A stretch of 64,000 nt of DNA from Fen-1245 sp963835535 (GCA_963835535.1 CAWIFL010000004.1:248001-312000), one strand, 5' to 3'. Shown: positions 49,223 through 58,246, counted from the first letter of the stretch. Made by a program: numbers and translations. Notes: generated from the letters alone by a model not told the origin.

Positions 49223-50274
49223 TTGTGCGGTCTCTCTGAGTACAGGAAGGCGCCGTCGGCCAGACGGGCCTCCCGCCCGTCGTGGACGGCGAACCGCATC
49301 CCGGGGTAGAAGTTCGCCGCGCCGAATTCGCCGCGCTTGTTCAGGGCGTAGTAGCTCAGATCGTACTTCGGCCGCCCGCTCGCGTCGAGCAGCCGCGGCT
49401 CGCTCAGCGCCACCACGCGGCGCAGCGTCTCGAGACACGCGTCCGTGGGCGACATCCCGCGGCGCATGTTCTCGACCGTGAAGAACCCGCCGCACGCCAT
49501 CATGTTCGACTCCCCGCGGCCGGTGGAGCCCGCGGCGCCGACGTCGTTGTCCGCGTATTCGCCCGCGCCGATGATGGGCGAGTCCCCGACCCGGCCCGGG
49601 ATCTTCCACGCCAGCCCGCTGGTGGTCGTGACCGACGAGATGTCGCCGTTGGCGTTGACCGCGGAGCAGTTGCAGGTGCCGTGGGGCGGCACGGGGAAGG
49701 TCTCGCCCTCCGGGACGTCCAGGTAATTGTCGTCCGGATTCAGGTTGGCCCGCCAGCGCAGCCAGGCCTGCCGGGAGGCGTCGGTGAGCAGGTCCTCGAT
49801 CTTGAAGCCGAACTGCACGGCGAAATCCTGCGCGCCCTTCCCCACCAGCAGGATGTGGTTGGTGTACTTCAGGACGCACTTCGCGACTTCGCTCGGCGTC
49901 TTGATGCCTTCGAGTGCCCCCACCGCGCCGGCCCGCCGGGTGGGGCCGTGCATGCACGACGCGTCGAGCTGCACCACGCCTTCGGCGTTGGGCAGCCCGC
50001 CGTAGCCGACGGTCTGGTCGTTCGGATCCAGCTCCGGGATCTTGACCACTTCGATGACGGCGTCGAGGGTGTCGGTGCCCTGAGTAAGGAGCTGCATCGC
50101 GTTCGCCATGCCGCGGAGGCCGTTCGCCGAGCCCACGAGGCAGGGGCGGGACGGCGGCCGCAGAATCACCGCCGGGGCGCCGAAGGCGCCGGCGTGCCTG
50201 ACGGCCGTGCGGACGAGCGGCACGGCGGCCGCGCCGCTCAAGACGAAATCCCTGCGGGAGAGCTTGTCGATCAC
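49219..50274 (-). CDS. Glycosylasparaginase-like Ntn hydrolase, Tat-exported
   Basis: A 351-residue N(4)-(beta-N-acetylglucosaminyl)-L-asparaginase family protein. The N-terminal SRRDFVLSG is a twin-arginine signal. Autocleavage should occur before Thr200, in PPHGT-CNCSAV, aligning with HDT of human glycosylasparaginase; GRVGDSPIIGAG and STGRGE follow in the expected places. The enzyme would hydrolyse asparagine-linked groups outside the cytoplasm. GTG at 50274 overlaps the previous stop (GTGA) and makes the Tat motif residues 6-9. Its stop overlaps the surface antigen start. Confidence 0.88.
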   Translation of the reverse strand: MIDKLSRRDFVLSGAAAVPLVRTAVRHAGAFGAPAVILRPPSRPCLVGSANGLRGMANAMQLLTQGTDTLDAVIEVVKIPELDPNDQTVGYGGLPNAEGVVQLDASCMHGPTRRAGAVGALEGIKTPSEVAKCVLKYTNHILLVGKGAQDFAVQFGFKIEDLLTDASRQAWLRWRANLNPDDNYLDVPEGETFPVPPHGTCNCSAVNANGDISSVTTTSGLAWKIPGRVGDSPIIGAGEYADNDVGAAGSTGRGESNMMACGGFFTVENMRRGMSPTDACLETLRRVVALSEPRLLDASGRPKYDLSYYALNKRGEFGAANFYPGMRFAVHDGREARLADGAFLYSERPHN

Positions 50275-51275
50275 GGTTGCTCCTGGGTCGAGTCGCCGGG
50301 GGGAGAAGATATCGCTCCCGGGACGTGGATGGCCACGGCGCCGAAGCGGGCGCGGCCCGACAGCGTGTATCGCGCGTCCGCCAGCAGCACTTCGTAGCCC
50401 GCCGGCTCGCGCAGCACCTCGTAGACGGGGAAGCGGGCCCAATCGAGGAAGATGCGCCCACGCCAGTCCGCGGCGGCAGCCGTGCGGGCCTGCGGCGCGT
50501 CCACGCCGGTGATCCGCTGGACCAGCGGTCCCTCGCGCCGGTACTCCGGGCGGCGCAGCCAGTCGAACGATCCCAACTCGTAGGCAGCGCCGCGGGAAAT
50601 CACCACCGAGCGCTTGAATGGGTCGAGGGGCTGCGGCGAGACCATGAACGCGCCGACCGGCGCGCCGCCCTCAGCTTCGGCGGCGCGGCGTACGATGCCG
50701 CGTGCCACCAGGTTCGATGCCGCCATCACCAGCACGTACGTCGTGGCCAGGCCGAGCGCCCACCGGGCGGGCCATTCCGGCCGGGCGGTGCCCCGCCGCC
50801 GCAGCTCCACCGCGACCAGCCACCCGAGGCCGAGGGCGAGCCACATCCAGGGATCGATGATGAAGAGCGTGTCGCCGTGGAACCAGTGGCCGCTGAACGG
50901 CATCAGCAGCCGCACGCCGTAGGTGTTGCAGAGGTCGAGGAGCGGGTGCGTCAGCACCGCCAGGAGGCCCAGCCACACCAGGGCGCGTGCATCCGCCGGC
51001 GGCTTCTCGGGATGCCGGCGCCGCCGGACCCAGCGGTCCCACGCGAGCATCAGCGCGGCGAGCACGAAGGGCCAGACCGCCATCGCCAGCACGCCGTGGG
51101 TCCAGCCGCGCCGGAACCCGAGGGCCTCGATTGGCCGGTTGAGCCAGTAGAGGATCCCGTCCACGTCGGGGATGTTGGCCCCGATCAGCAGCGTGGCCGT
51201 GGCGAGCGGCGTCTTCTTCCTGAGGCCGGCCTCGGCGAGCGCCGCGCCGACCAGGGTGTGACAGAGATTGTCCAT
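50271..51275 (-). CDS. YdjM/DUF457-like metal-dependent membrane hydrolase
   Basis: A 334-residue membrane protein with about five helices. The N-terminus MDNLCHTLVGAALAEAGLR and the repeated histidine/aspartate motifs GWTHGVLAM and AVLTHPLLDLCNTYG are characteristic of the YdjM (DUF457) metal-dependent hydrolase family, which places metal ligands at the membrane interface. The C-terminal 90 residues form a soluble domain. Substrate unknown. ATG at 51275 starts before the first motif; it leads the run with the asparaginase and surface antigen. Confidence 0.82.
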   Translation of the reverse strand: MDNLCHTLVGAALAEAGLRKKTPLATATLLIGANIPDVDGILYWLNRPIEALGFRRGWTHGVLAMAVWPFVLAALMLAWDRWVRRRRHPEKPPADARALVWLGLLAVLTHPLLDLCNTYGVRLLMPFSGHWFHGDTLFIIDPWMWLALGLGWLVAVELRRRGTARPEWPARWALGLATTYVLVMAASNLVARGIVRRAAEAEGGAPVGAFMVSPQPLDPFKRSVVISRGAAYELGSFDWLRRPEYRREGPLVQRITGVDAPQARTAAAADWRGRIFLDWARFPVYEVLREPAGYEVLLADARYTLSGRARFGAVAIHVPGAISSPPGDSTQEQP

Positions 51276-51286
51276 GGAGTGTCGGC

Positions 51287-51316
51287 TTGACGCCGCTCCG
51301 GCGGCGTGCATTGTAG
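51287..51316 (+). promoter_or_regulatory. Possible PPK2 promoter
   Basis: TTGACG (51287-51292), 17-18 bases, ATTGTA/TTGTAG (51310-51316) in the divergent gap before the PPK2 gene. The -10 box is poor. Confidence 0.3.
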
Positions 51317-51368
51317 TGACCGGTCGTTACGAGACCGTGTACCCTGCTCCGTACCCGAGGTGCCGTCC

Positions 51369-52931
51369 ATGCTCGAGACGCTGGATCTCGACAAGAGTAT
51401 CTCCAAGGACGCCTACAGCAAGTCGTTCCCCGAGCTGCGGGACAAGCTACGCGATCTCCAGCGCCAGACGTACGACGCGAAGATCCCGGTGGCGGTCGTG
51501 TTCGAGGGCTGGGACGCGGCCGGCAAGGGCGACACGGTCGGCAAGCTGGTCGAGCGGCTCGACCCGCGCGGCGTGAAGGTGCACTCCATCTCGGCGCCGC
51601 TGGAGGAGGAGCGGCTGCGGCCGTTCCTGTGGCGCTTCTGGACCAAGATCCCGGGGCGCGGAGAGATGGCCGTGTTCGACCGTTCGTGGTACGGCCGCGT
51701 CCTGGTCGAGCGGGTGGACAGGCTCATCAAGCCCGAGCAGTGGCGCTCCGCCTACAACGAGATCGCCCAGTTCGAGCGGATGCTCACCGACGACGGCATG
51801 GTGATCGTCAAGTTCTGGCTGCACATCAGCGAAAAGGAGCAGAAGAAGCGCTTCAAGGAGATCGAGAAGAGCAAGTACGACAAGTGGCGCGTGACGAAGG
51901 AGGACTGGGAGAACCACAAGCTGTACGACGATTACGCCCGGGCTGCCGAGGAGATGTTCGAGCGCACCAACACGGCGTACGCGCCCTGGACCATCGTGGA
52001 GGCGACCGACAAGCGCTACCGGCTGATCAAGGTCTTCAAGACGCTCGCCGACGCGATGCAGACGGCGCTCACCGCCAAGGCGGAGCACGCGCCGCCCAAG
52101 CGCACGCCGCGGGCCAGCGTTTCCGTGCAGGCGCTGAAGGAGATGGAGACCATCCTCGACAAGGTGGATCTCGACCAGGCGCTGAAGCGGAAGGAATACG
52201 AGGAGCAGCTCAAGGAATACCAGGTCCGCCTCCGCGAGCTGGAGTTCCGCTGCTACGAGGAACGGCGGCCGGTGATCGTCGGCTACGAAGGGTGGGACGC
52301 GGCCGGGAAGGGCGGCAACATCCGCCGCGTGACCGAGTGCCTCGATCCCCGCGGCTACTCCGTGGTGCCGATCGCGGCGCCCAAGGGCGACGATGCGACC
52401 CACCACTACCTGTGGCGCTTCTGGCGGCAGCTCCCCAAGGCGGGGCACCTGGCCATCTTCGACCGGACCTGGTACGGGCGCGTGATGGTGGAGCGGATCG
52501 AGGGCTTCTGCTCGGAAGCCGAGTGGCGGCGGGCCTACCAGGAGATCAACGAGTTCGAGTTGTCGCTCACCAACTTCGGATTGATCCTGGTCAAGTTCTG
52601 GCTCCACATCTCGAAGGAAGAGCAGCTGCGCCGCTTCAAGGAACGCCAGAAGATCGAGTACAAGCAGTACAAGATCACCGACGAGGACTGGCGCAACCGC
52701 GAGAAGTGGGACGCGTACCGGCAGGCGGTCGTGGACATGATCCAGAACACGAGCACGAGCTACGCGCCCTGGACGATCGTCGAGGCGAACGACAAGCTGT
52801 TCGCCCGGATCCGGGCTCTCAGCACCATCGTCGAGGCGCTCGAGAAGGGCCTCGGCGTGAAGAGCGGCAAGGGGAAGAAGAAGGACAAGAAGGACAAGGA
52901 GAAGGAAAAGAAGAAAGACAAGGACGAGTAG
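51369..52931 (+). CDS. Polyphosphate:AMP phosphotransferase, two-domain PPK2
   Basis: A 520-residue fusion of two PPK2 domains (about 15-250 and 275-490), the class II arrangement of polyphosphate:AMP phosphotransferases that make ADP from AMP and polyphosphate. Each domain has a Walker A (FEGWDAAGKGDT and YEGWDAAGKGGN), lid residues and the W-Y-G-R Walker B region (DRSWYGRVLVER; DRTWYGRVMVER). The last 27 residues are a lysine/aspartate-rich tail (KKKDKKDKEKEKKK), probably unstructured. ATG at 51369 gives the usual class II N-terminus. Confidence 0.92.
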   Translation: MLETLDLDKSISKDAYSKSFPELRDKLRDLQRQTYDAKIPVAVVFEGWDAAGKGDTVGKLVERLDPRGVKVHSISAPLEEERLRPFLWRFWTKIPGRGEMAVFDRSWYGRVLVERVDRLIKPEQWRSAYNEIAQFERMLTDDGMVIVKFWLHISEKEQKKRFKEIEKSKYDKWRVTKEDWENHKLYDDYARAAEEMFERTNTAYAPWTIVEATDKRYRLIKVFKTLADAMQTALTAKAEHAPPKRTPRASVSVQALKEMETILDKVDLDQALKRKEYEEQLKEYQVRLRELEFRCYEERRPVIVGYEGWDAAGKGGNIRRVTECLDPRGYSVVPIAAPKGDDATHHYLWRFWRQLPKAGHLAIFDRTWYGRVMVERIEGFCSEAEWRRAYQEINEFELSLTNFGLILVKFWLHISKEEQLRRFKERQKIEYKQYKITDEDWRNREKWDAYRQAVVDMIQNTSTSYAPWTIVEANDKLFARIRALSTIVEALEKGLGVKSGKGKKKDKKDKEKEKKKDKDE

Positions 52932-52937
52932 CCGGCC

Positions 52938-54915
52938 CTAGGGCGCGGGCTTGGCCGGGGGCGCGAGCAGCGCCTCGACCTCCTCGCGCGCGGCCGCCGC
53001 GAACGCCATCGCGTCCTCCGCCCGCTCAGCCGCGGCGAGGTCGGCGGTCAACTCCGACACCGTGCCGGTGCCGGCCTTCAACCTCAGCAGACTCAGCCGA
53101 ATGTTTTCCAGCGACGTGACGGCTGCGGCCAGGCGCTGCGCCGCCTGGTCGCGCCGCCGCGTCAGGTCCTCCCGCAGCCGCTCGCGCGCGTCCGCGAGTG
53201 CCGGAGCGCCCGCGCCGGCCGCGGGGTCGCGCAGGGCACGTGAGCGCGCGGCGAGCGCGTCGGCGCCGAGGCTCGCCACCGCGCTGCCGAGCTCGTCCAC
53301 CGTCTTCCGCATCGCCGCCGCATCCCGCTCAGACGCGCGATCAGGGCGGGGAGCTCCTTCAGGTCGCGCTTCTGGGCCTTGGGCAGCGAGTCGAACAGGT
53401 TGCCCGCCGCGAGGCCCAGCGCGAGCTCCGTCGGCCGGTAGGTCAGCTCGGCCGGGGCCGCCGTGCGACTGCAGGCCGATGCGTGCGATCCGCTCCAGCC
53501 AGGTGCCGAAGCGGCTGTTCCAGAACTTGAGCCGCCGCTCGGCCGCGAGATCCTTCGTTAGCGGCTTGCCGGGGCGGGTCTGGTTCGCCGCGACGCCTGT
53601 GACTGCGCCGAGGGCCCGTGATGGCCGTAAGCGAGACGAGGAAGGCGGGTCGGCCTGGCGCGGCGCCGGCACCCAGGAGCAGGCCCACGAAGCCGGCCAA
53701 CGAGATCACCCCGAGGGCGATCGTCGCGCGATAGGCGATCGCGCCCACAGCGGCGGCTCGGCGCCGAACTCGTACGCGAGCTCCTCCTCGTCGCTTCTCC
53801 GGGTCGCGCACCGCGAGCCGGGCGTCCTCGAGCCCGTAGCCTGCGGCGAGCAGCCGGCGCAGATGCCACGCGCGATGCCCGCCCGCGATCGCCAGCGGCG
53901 GAAGGTCCGGCGATACCCCGCGGCTCCAACCAGGACGGCCGGGAATCGGTCGCCCCAGAGCGCGAGGCTGACCAAGGGGAGGCCATGGCCAGCTGGGCCC
54001 CAGCCAGAAGTACGCGAGCCGGAACGGCCCTCGCCGGTGGCGAGCCAGAGACGCAACGGCACCGGCAGATCGCGCTTCGTCTCGGTGGCTTCGGCGAGCG
54101 CGTCCGCCAGCGCCTCGCCGGTCGGGAAGCGGTCCGCGGGGTTCTTGGCCAGGCAGCGATCCACGACGCGCGCCAGGCGGCCGGGCACCCCGGCAGCGAT
54201 CGACGCAAGGAGCGGGGCCGGCTTCGCGATGTGCATCGCGAGCAGGCCCGCCGTGTCGGGGGCGTCGGAACGGCAGGCGGCCCGACAGCGACACGAAGCC
54301 GACAACGCCGAGCGAGTAGATGTCGCTGCGCCCGTCGACGGGGTCGCCATTGGCCTGCTCCGGACTCACGTACTGGGCAGTCCCGAGGACCTCGCCGGCC
54401 TCGGCCTCGCCCGCCGCGGCGATGCCGAAGTCCATCACGACGGCGCGGCCCGTGTCGCGCTCGAGCATGATGTTGTCGGGCTTCACGTCCCGGTGCACCA
54501 CGCCGCGCCCGTGGGCGTAACCGAGCGCCCAGGCCACCGCCTGGAGCATCCGCGCCGTTTCGTGCGGCGTGAGCGGTCCCTTGGCGCGCAGCCGCTCGCC
54601 CAGCGATTCCCCCTCCACGTAGGCCATCACGAAGAAGACGAGGTCGCCGGACTCTTCGACGGCGTGGATCGGCACGACGTTCGGGTGCGAGAGCTTGGCG
54701 GCGGTGCGGGCCTCCAAGAGGAACCGCTGGCGCAACGCGGGCTGCGCCGCCATCACCGGAGGCAGGAGCTTGATCGCCACCGGGCGGTCCAGCGCGACGT
54801 CGCGGGCCAGGAAGACGATCCCCATTCCGCCGCGGCCCAGCTCGCGCTCCAGGGAGTAGCGGCCTGCCAGCGCACGCTGCAGCGCGATGAATTCGGGCGC
54901 TACGAGGTCCGGCAT
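52938..54915 (-). pseudogene. Ser/Thr protein kinase gene broken by many frameshifts
   Basis: Reading leftward from the GTG/ATG near 54915, an intact Hanks kinase N-terminus is visible: ELGRGGMGIVFLARD, AIKLLPP, VVHRDVKPDNI, MDFGIAAAGE, YVSPEQANGDPVDGRSDIYSLGVV. After SGRLPF (about 54270) the coding sense hops between frames at least nine times; segments in the correct order across frames include DAPDTAGLLAMHIAKPAP, RLWLATGEG, DLPPLAIAGGHRAW, DEEELAYEFGAEPPLW, ATIALGVISLAGFVGLLLG (a membrane helix), PLTKDLAAERRLKFWNSRFG, FDSLPKAQKRDLKELPALI and a C-terminal coiled coil to 52938. The first break fits one extra base in CCGTTCCGAC (54270 area). Stops within segments are few, so the damage is recent or is base-calling error. 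One 650-residue receptor kinase with a single membrane helix is the likely original. Confidence 0.8.
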
Positions 54916-54959
54916 GCGCCTATCCTACCGGCCGCGAGGTTGGCGCGCCAGAAAGGCTC

Positions 54960-54989
54960 TTGCCGCCGCCTCGCCGCCCCGCTTAGATA
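54960..54989 (+). promoter_or_regulatory. Promoter of the TPR/NAPRTase unit
   Basis: TTGCCG (54960-54965), 18 bases, TAGATA (54984-54989), then an ACGGAGGGG ribosome site before the ATG at 55014. Confidence 0.5.
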
Positions 54990-55013
54990 GACGCGGACCG
55001 GCACGGAGGGGCC

Positions 55014-55649
55014 ATGTGGGGGCTGGAGAACGTATCGGCAGCCACTCCGCGGGGACGCTTCATCGTCCTCTGCCTCGTGATGGGCTTCGCGACGCTGCTC
55101 ACGCTCCTGGAGGCGGCGCTCGCCGGGAACCTCATGCCGCTCATGGCCGCGTTCCTGGGCTGGTGCTTCGTGCTCGTCTACGGCGTGGTCGAGGCCGGCA
55201 TCCTGCACCGCGGGGCGGGCGTCGTCGCGAAGCTCACGCTGCCGAGCGGCGACTCCACACCCTCGGTCAACGAGCACTCGAACATCCAGGCTCTGGCGGC
55301 GAAGGGGGCGTACCGCGAGGCGGCCGAGGCGTACCGGGAGGTGATCGCCGCGGAGCCGCAGGACGTGGTCGCGTGCGAGCAGCTGACGCAGCTGGCCCTG
55401 CGGGAGCTGAAGGACTACGAGCTGGCGCTGTTCGCCCTCCGCGAGGCGGAGCAGCGTGCGCCGGACGCCCGGCGGCGCGCGGGCTACGCGCTGCTGGCGG
55501 CGAACGTCTATCGGGACAACCTGAAGGACTACGGAAAGACGATGGTGGAATTGCGCCGCATCCTCGCTCGCTATCCGGACATCCCCAACGCGAACGCGCT
55601 GCGCTCCGAGATCGACGAGCTCAAGGCGATGCACTTCGAGGCCCGATGA
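55014..55649 (+). CDS. TPR protein with two membrane helices
   Basis: A 211-residue protein: two hydrophobic helices (about 16-37 and 42-60) then tetratricopeptide-like repeats in the cytoplasm (about 88-200), with NIQALAAKGAYREAAEAYREVI and YELALFALREAEQRAP as the clearest TPR units. A scaffold anchored to the inner membrane is the usual role. Its ATG has a good ribosome site and its stop overlaps the NAPRTase start (ATGA). Confidence 0.7.
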   Translation: MWGLENVSAATPRGRFIVLCLVMGFATLLTLLEAALAGNLMPLMAAFLGWCFVLVYGVVEAGILHRGAGVVAKLTLPSGDSTPSVNEHSNIQALAAKGAYREAAEAYREVIAAEPQDVVACEQLTQLALRELKDYELALFALREAEQRAPDARRRAGYALLAANVYRDNLKDYGKTMVELRRILARYPDIPNANALRSEIDELKAMHFEAR

Positions 55650-56704
55650 CGCGGAAACGGCGGCTGGACCCCGCGATCTTCCATCTCCCGGTGGAGAAGA
55701 TGCGCGCGGGCTACTACTCCGACAAATACTTCGTGCGCACGCGCGACATCCTCCTCGCCAACGGCGCGCGGCCACACGTCACGATGCAGGTCTTCGGCAA
55801 GACGCCGGCCTTCCTCGGTGGGATCGACGAAGCGATCGCCATCCTCAAGCAGTGCGCCATCGAGTGGAAGGACCTGGCGGTGCACGCGCTGTACGACGGA
55901 GACGAGATCGCGCCGTGGGAGACTGTGATGCTCATCGAGGGGCCGTACGAGGCGTTCGCGCATCTCGAGACCCTGTACCTGGGCGCGCTGGCGCGGCGCA
56001 CCAAGGTCGGCACGAACACGCGGCGCGTGGTGGACGCGGCGCGGCCCAAGGAAGTGATGTTCTTCCCCGCCCGGCACGACCACTGGCTGGTGCAGACCGG
56101 GGACGGGTACGCCGCGCACATCGCCGGGGCCATCGGGGTCTCGACGGACGCCCAGGCCTCGTGGTGGGGCAGCGAAGGGGTGGGGACCGTCCCCCACGCC
56201 CTCATCGCAGCCTTCGGCGGCGACACGGTCCTGGCGACGCGCAGGTTCGCCGAGCACGTCCCGGAGTCGGTGCGGGTCGTCACCCTGGTGGACTTCGACA
56301 ACGACTGCGTCGGCACCAGCCTCGCCTGCGCCCGCGCGCTCGGCCGGCGGCTCTACGGCGTCCGCCTCGACACGTCGGAGACGATGGTGGACAAGTCCAT
56401 CGTTCCCGAGATGGGGACCTTCAAGCCCACCGGCGTCAATCCGCAGCTGGTCTGGAACGTCCGCCGCGCCCTCGACCGGGAGAACTTCCAGCACGTGAGG
56501 ATCGTGGTCTCGGGCGGCTTCACGGCGGAGAAGATCCGGCAGTTCGAAGAGCTCAAGGTGCCGGTGGACGCCTACGGCGTGGGCTCGTCGCTGTACCAGG
56601 GACGGTTCGACTTCACCGCGGACGTGGTGCTGGTGGACGGGAAGCCGGTCGCGAAGGTCGGCCGCAAGTACAACCCCAACCCTCGAATGGAGAGAGTGGA
56701 GTAG
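55646..56704 (+). CDS. Nicotinate phosphoribosyltransferase
   Basis: A 352-residue NAPRTase of the NAD salvage pathway, converting nicotinate and PRPP to nicotinate mononucleotide. Conserved segments: GYYSDKYFVRTRDIL at the N-terminus, the H of FFPARHDHWLVQ, VSTDAQASWWGSEGVGTVPHALI and VVSGGFTAEKIRQFE, with GVGSSLYQG at the end of the barrel. It is of the shorter bacterial/archaeal subclass. A nicotinamidase-like gene 1.7 kb downstream would supply nicotinate. Confidence 0.92.
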   Translation: MTRKRRLDPAIFHLPVEKMRAGYYSDKYFVRTRDILLANGARPHVTMQVFGKTPAFLGGIDEAIAILKQCAIEWKDLAVHALYDGDEIAPWETVMLIEGPYEAFAHLETLYLGALARRTKVGTNTRRVVDAARPKEVMFFPARHDHWLVQTGDGYAAHIAGAIGVSTDAQASWWGSEGVGTVPHALIAAFGGDTVLATRRFAEHVPESVRVVTLVDFDNDCVGTSLACARALGRRLYGVRLDTSETMVDKSIVPEMGTFKPTGVNPQLVWNVRRALDRENFQHVRIVVSGGFTAEKIRQFEELKVPVDAYGVGSSLYQGRFDFTADVVLVDGKPVAKVGRKYNPNPRMERVE

Positions 56705-56725
56705 GCAGAACGCGGTTTGCAGGAG

Positions 56726-56758
56726 AGTTGCGAGACGGCCAGTTGCGAGTGGTTACGA
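56726..56758. repeat. Dispersed intergenic repeat, copy 2
   Basis: Matches the element after gyrA (27979-28011) at 30 of 33 bases, beginning AGTTGCGAGACGG. It lies 22 bases after the NAPRTase stop, in the same orientation relative to its upstream gene as copy 1. Confidence 0.75.
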
Positions 56759-56830
56759 TGGGAGAGTGACGCGGCGGGGGGGGGGGCGGGCCCGGGGCCC
56801 GGCCCCCTCTTGCACACTCGGCCGGGGAAT

Positions 56831-56865
56831 TGCATATATATGCAGCCCTGTGAATAGGTATTCAC
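56831..56865. promoter_or_regulatory. Paired palindromes (candidate operators)
   Basis: TGCATATATATGCA (56831-56844) is a perfect 14-base palindrome and GTGAATA-GG-TATTCAC (56850-56865) a perfect 7-2-7 inverted repeat, both AT-rich in a GC-rich genome and overlapping the possible -10 region of the micro-ORF. Confidence 0.5.
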
Positions 56866-56887
56866 CATCTTCTCGCCGGGAGCGCAC

Positions 56888-56947
56888 GTGAAGGACACGA
56901 AGAAGCCGCTGCCGAAGACCCCGCCGCCCGAAGCGTTCGGGATCTAG
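56888..56947 (+). CDS. Micro-ORF of 19 codons (candidate small peptide)
   Basis: GTG start with GGGAG five bases upstream, encoding MKDTKKPLPKTPPPEAFGI (19 residues) and a TAG stop. It is followed by a hairpin at 56970 and preceded by palindromes. The peptide is basic at the start and proline-rich then hydrophobic at the end; I recognise no precursor family. Without transcription or mass data this remains a candidate. Confidence 0.35.
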   Translation: MKDTKKPLPKTPPPEAFGI

Positions 56948-56969
56948 CGGCCGTCCGGCAAGGCGGATA

Positions 56970-57005
56970 CGGGGCCCGCTCCCAGGAGCGGGCCCCGCGC
57001 GTTTG
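56970..57005 (+). terminator. Terminator after the micro-ORF
   Basis: CGGGGCCCGCTCC pairs with GGAGCGGGCCCCG (56985-56997) across a CA core, then CGCGTTTGG. Very stable stem, short U-run. Confidence 0.6.
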
Positions 57006-57022
57006 GGGTATGTTCGCTGGCC

Positions 57023-58246
57023 ATGTCCGCGCCCCGCGCCGCCGCTGCGTTCCCGCCCGACGACCACCGGGCTGCGGTCGCCGCCGGCTTCCTCGGTTGG
57101 ACCCTCGACGCCTTCGATTTCTTCCTCGTCGTCATGACGCTGACGGCGATCGCGAAGGAGTTCCACCGGTCCGACGCGGCCGTGGCCCTCTCGCTCACCC
57201 TTACGCTGGCCTTCCGCCCGGTGGGGGCCTTCATCTTCGGCCTGCTCGCCGACCGCTACGGCCGCCGCATCCCGCTGATGGCGGACCTGATCTTCTATTC
57301 GGTGGTGGAGGTGCTGACGGGGCTGGCGCCGACCTTCACGAGTTTCCTGGTGCTGCGGGCGCTGTTCGGGATCGGCATGGGCGGGGAGTGGGGCGTGGGC
57401 GCCTCGCTCGTGATGGAGAAGGTGCCGCCCCGCCTCAGGGGCGTGCTGTCGGGCGTGCTCCAGCAGGGCTACGCCGTCGGCTATCTGCTCGCGGCGCTCT
57501 GTTTTTCGGTCGTTTTCGACCGCTGGGGCTGGCGTCCGCTCTTCTTCATCGGAGGGCTGCCGGCGTTGCTGGCGCTGTTCGTGCGCTACCGAGTGAAGGA
57601 ATCCGAGGTGTGGCGGCGCTCGCGGGCGGAGAGCTGGACCGGCCTGGGGCGCGCCATCCTCCGGCACTGGCGGCTGTTCCTCTACCTGGTGCTGCTGATG
57701 GCGCTGATGAACTTCGTCTCCCACGGCACACAGGACATGTACCCGACGTTCCTGCAGCGCGACTGGGGGTTCACGCCGGGGCGCCGCGCGGCCCTCACCG
57801 CCTTTTCGATGGTGGGTGCGATTGTGGGGGGTGTCCTGGTCGGGTTGGTTTCCAACCGCCTGGGCCGGCGGCGGTCCATCGTCCTGTCGCTGGTGGGCGC
57901 GCTGGTGGTGATCCCGGTGTGGGCGTTCGCGCCAAGCGTGGCGTTCCTGATCGCCGGCGGGTTCCTCATGCAGTTCTTCGTGCAGGGGGCATGGGGTGTC
58001 ATCCCCGCCCACATCACCGAGCTGTCGCCCGACGCGGTGCGCGGCTTCCTGCCGGGCTTCGCGTATCAGTGCGGGGTCCTGATCGCGGGCACGATCGCCT
58101 ATCTGCAGGCGGCCGCCGCGGTGGGGCGGACGTACGCGGCGGCGATGGCCCTGACGGCCGCGATCGTGTTCGTCGGGTGCGCCGTCGTCGCAGCCTTGGG
58201 GCCCGAGCGGCGGGGAAGAGTGTACGGCGAAGCCGAGGCGCGATGA
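57023..58246 (+). CDS. MFS transporter (JEN1/NanT-like sugar-acid or carboxylate permease)
   Basis: A 407-residue major facilitator with twelve helices. The loop-2/3 signature GLLADRYGRRIPLM and the N-terminal DAFDFFLVVMTL, together with FGIGMGGEWGVGASLVMEKVPPRLRGVLSGVLQQGYAVGYLLAA, match the metabolite:proton symporter branch that includes sialate and lactate permeases. It probably takes up a carboxylate. ATG at 57023 has TATGTT ending eight bases upstream, a leaderless layout just past the terminator. Confidence 0.85.
   Translation: MSAPRAAAAFPPDDHRAAVAAGFLGWTLDAFDFFLVVMTLTAIAKEFHRSDAAVALSLTLTLAFRPVGAFIFGLLADRYGRRIPLMADLIFYSVVEVLTGLAPTFTSFLVLRALFGIGMGGEWGVGASLVMEKVPPRLRGVLSGVLQQGYAVGYLLAALCFSVVFDRWGWRPLFFIGGLPALLALFVRYRVKESEVWRRSRAESWTGLGRAILRHWRLFLYLVLLMALMNFVSHGTQDMYPTFLQRDWGFTPGRRAALTAFSMVGAIVGGVLVGLVSNRLGRRRSIVLSLVGALVVIPVWAFAPSVAFLIAGGFLMQFFVQGAWGVIPAHITELSPDAVRGFLPGFAYQCGVLIAGTIAYLQAAAAVGRTYAAAMALTAAIVFVGCAVVAALGPERRGRVYGEAEAR

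Larger units (their letters stand above)
56705..57022. other. Gene-sparse region with repeat, palindromes, micro-ORF and terminator
   Basis: The only stretch above 300 bases without an ordinary gene. From left: repeat copy 2 (56726-56758), a ten-G run (56776-56785), CGGGCCCGGGGCCCG, a possible promoter (TTGCAC 56809-56814 with CATATA 18 bases on), two AT-rich palindromes, a 19-codon ORF (56888-56947), and a strong hairpin (56970-56997). Confidence 0.6.

Noticed and set aside
56770..56800. Ten-G run and GC palindromes as a G-quadruplex
   Set aside because: A single run cannot be tested by eye, and such low-complexity text is common in GC-rich gaps; assembly error is as likely.
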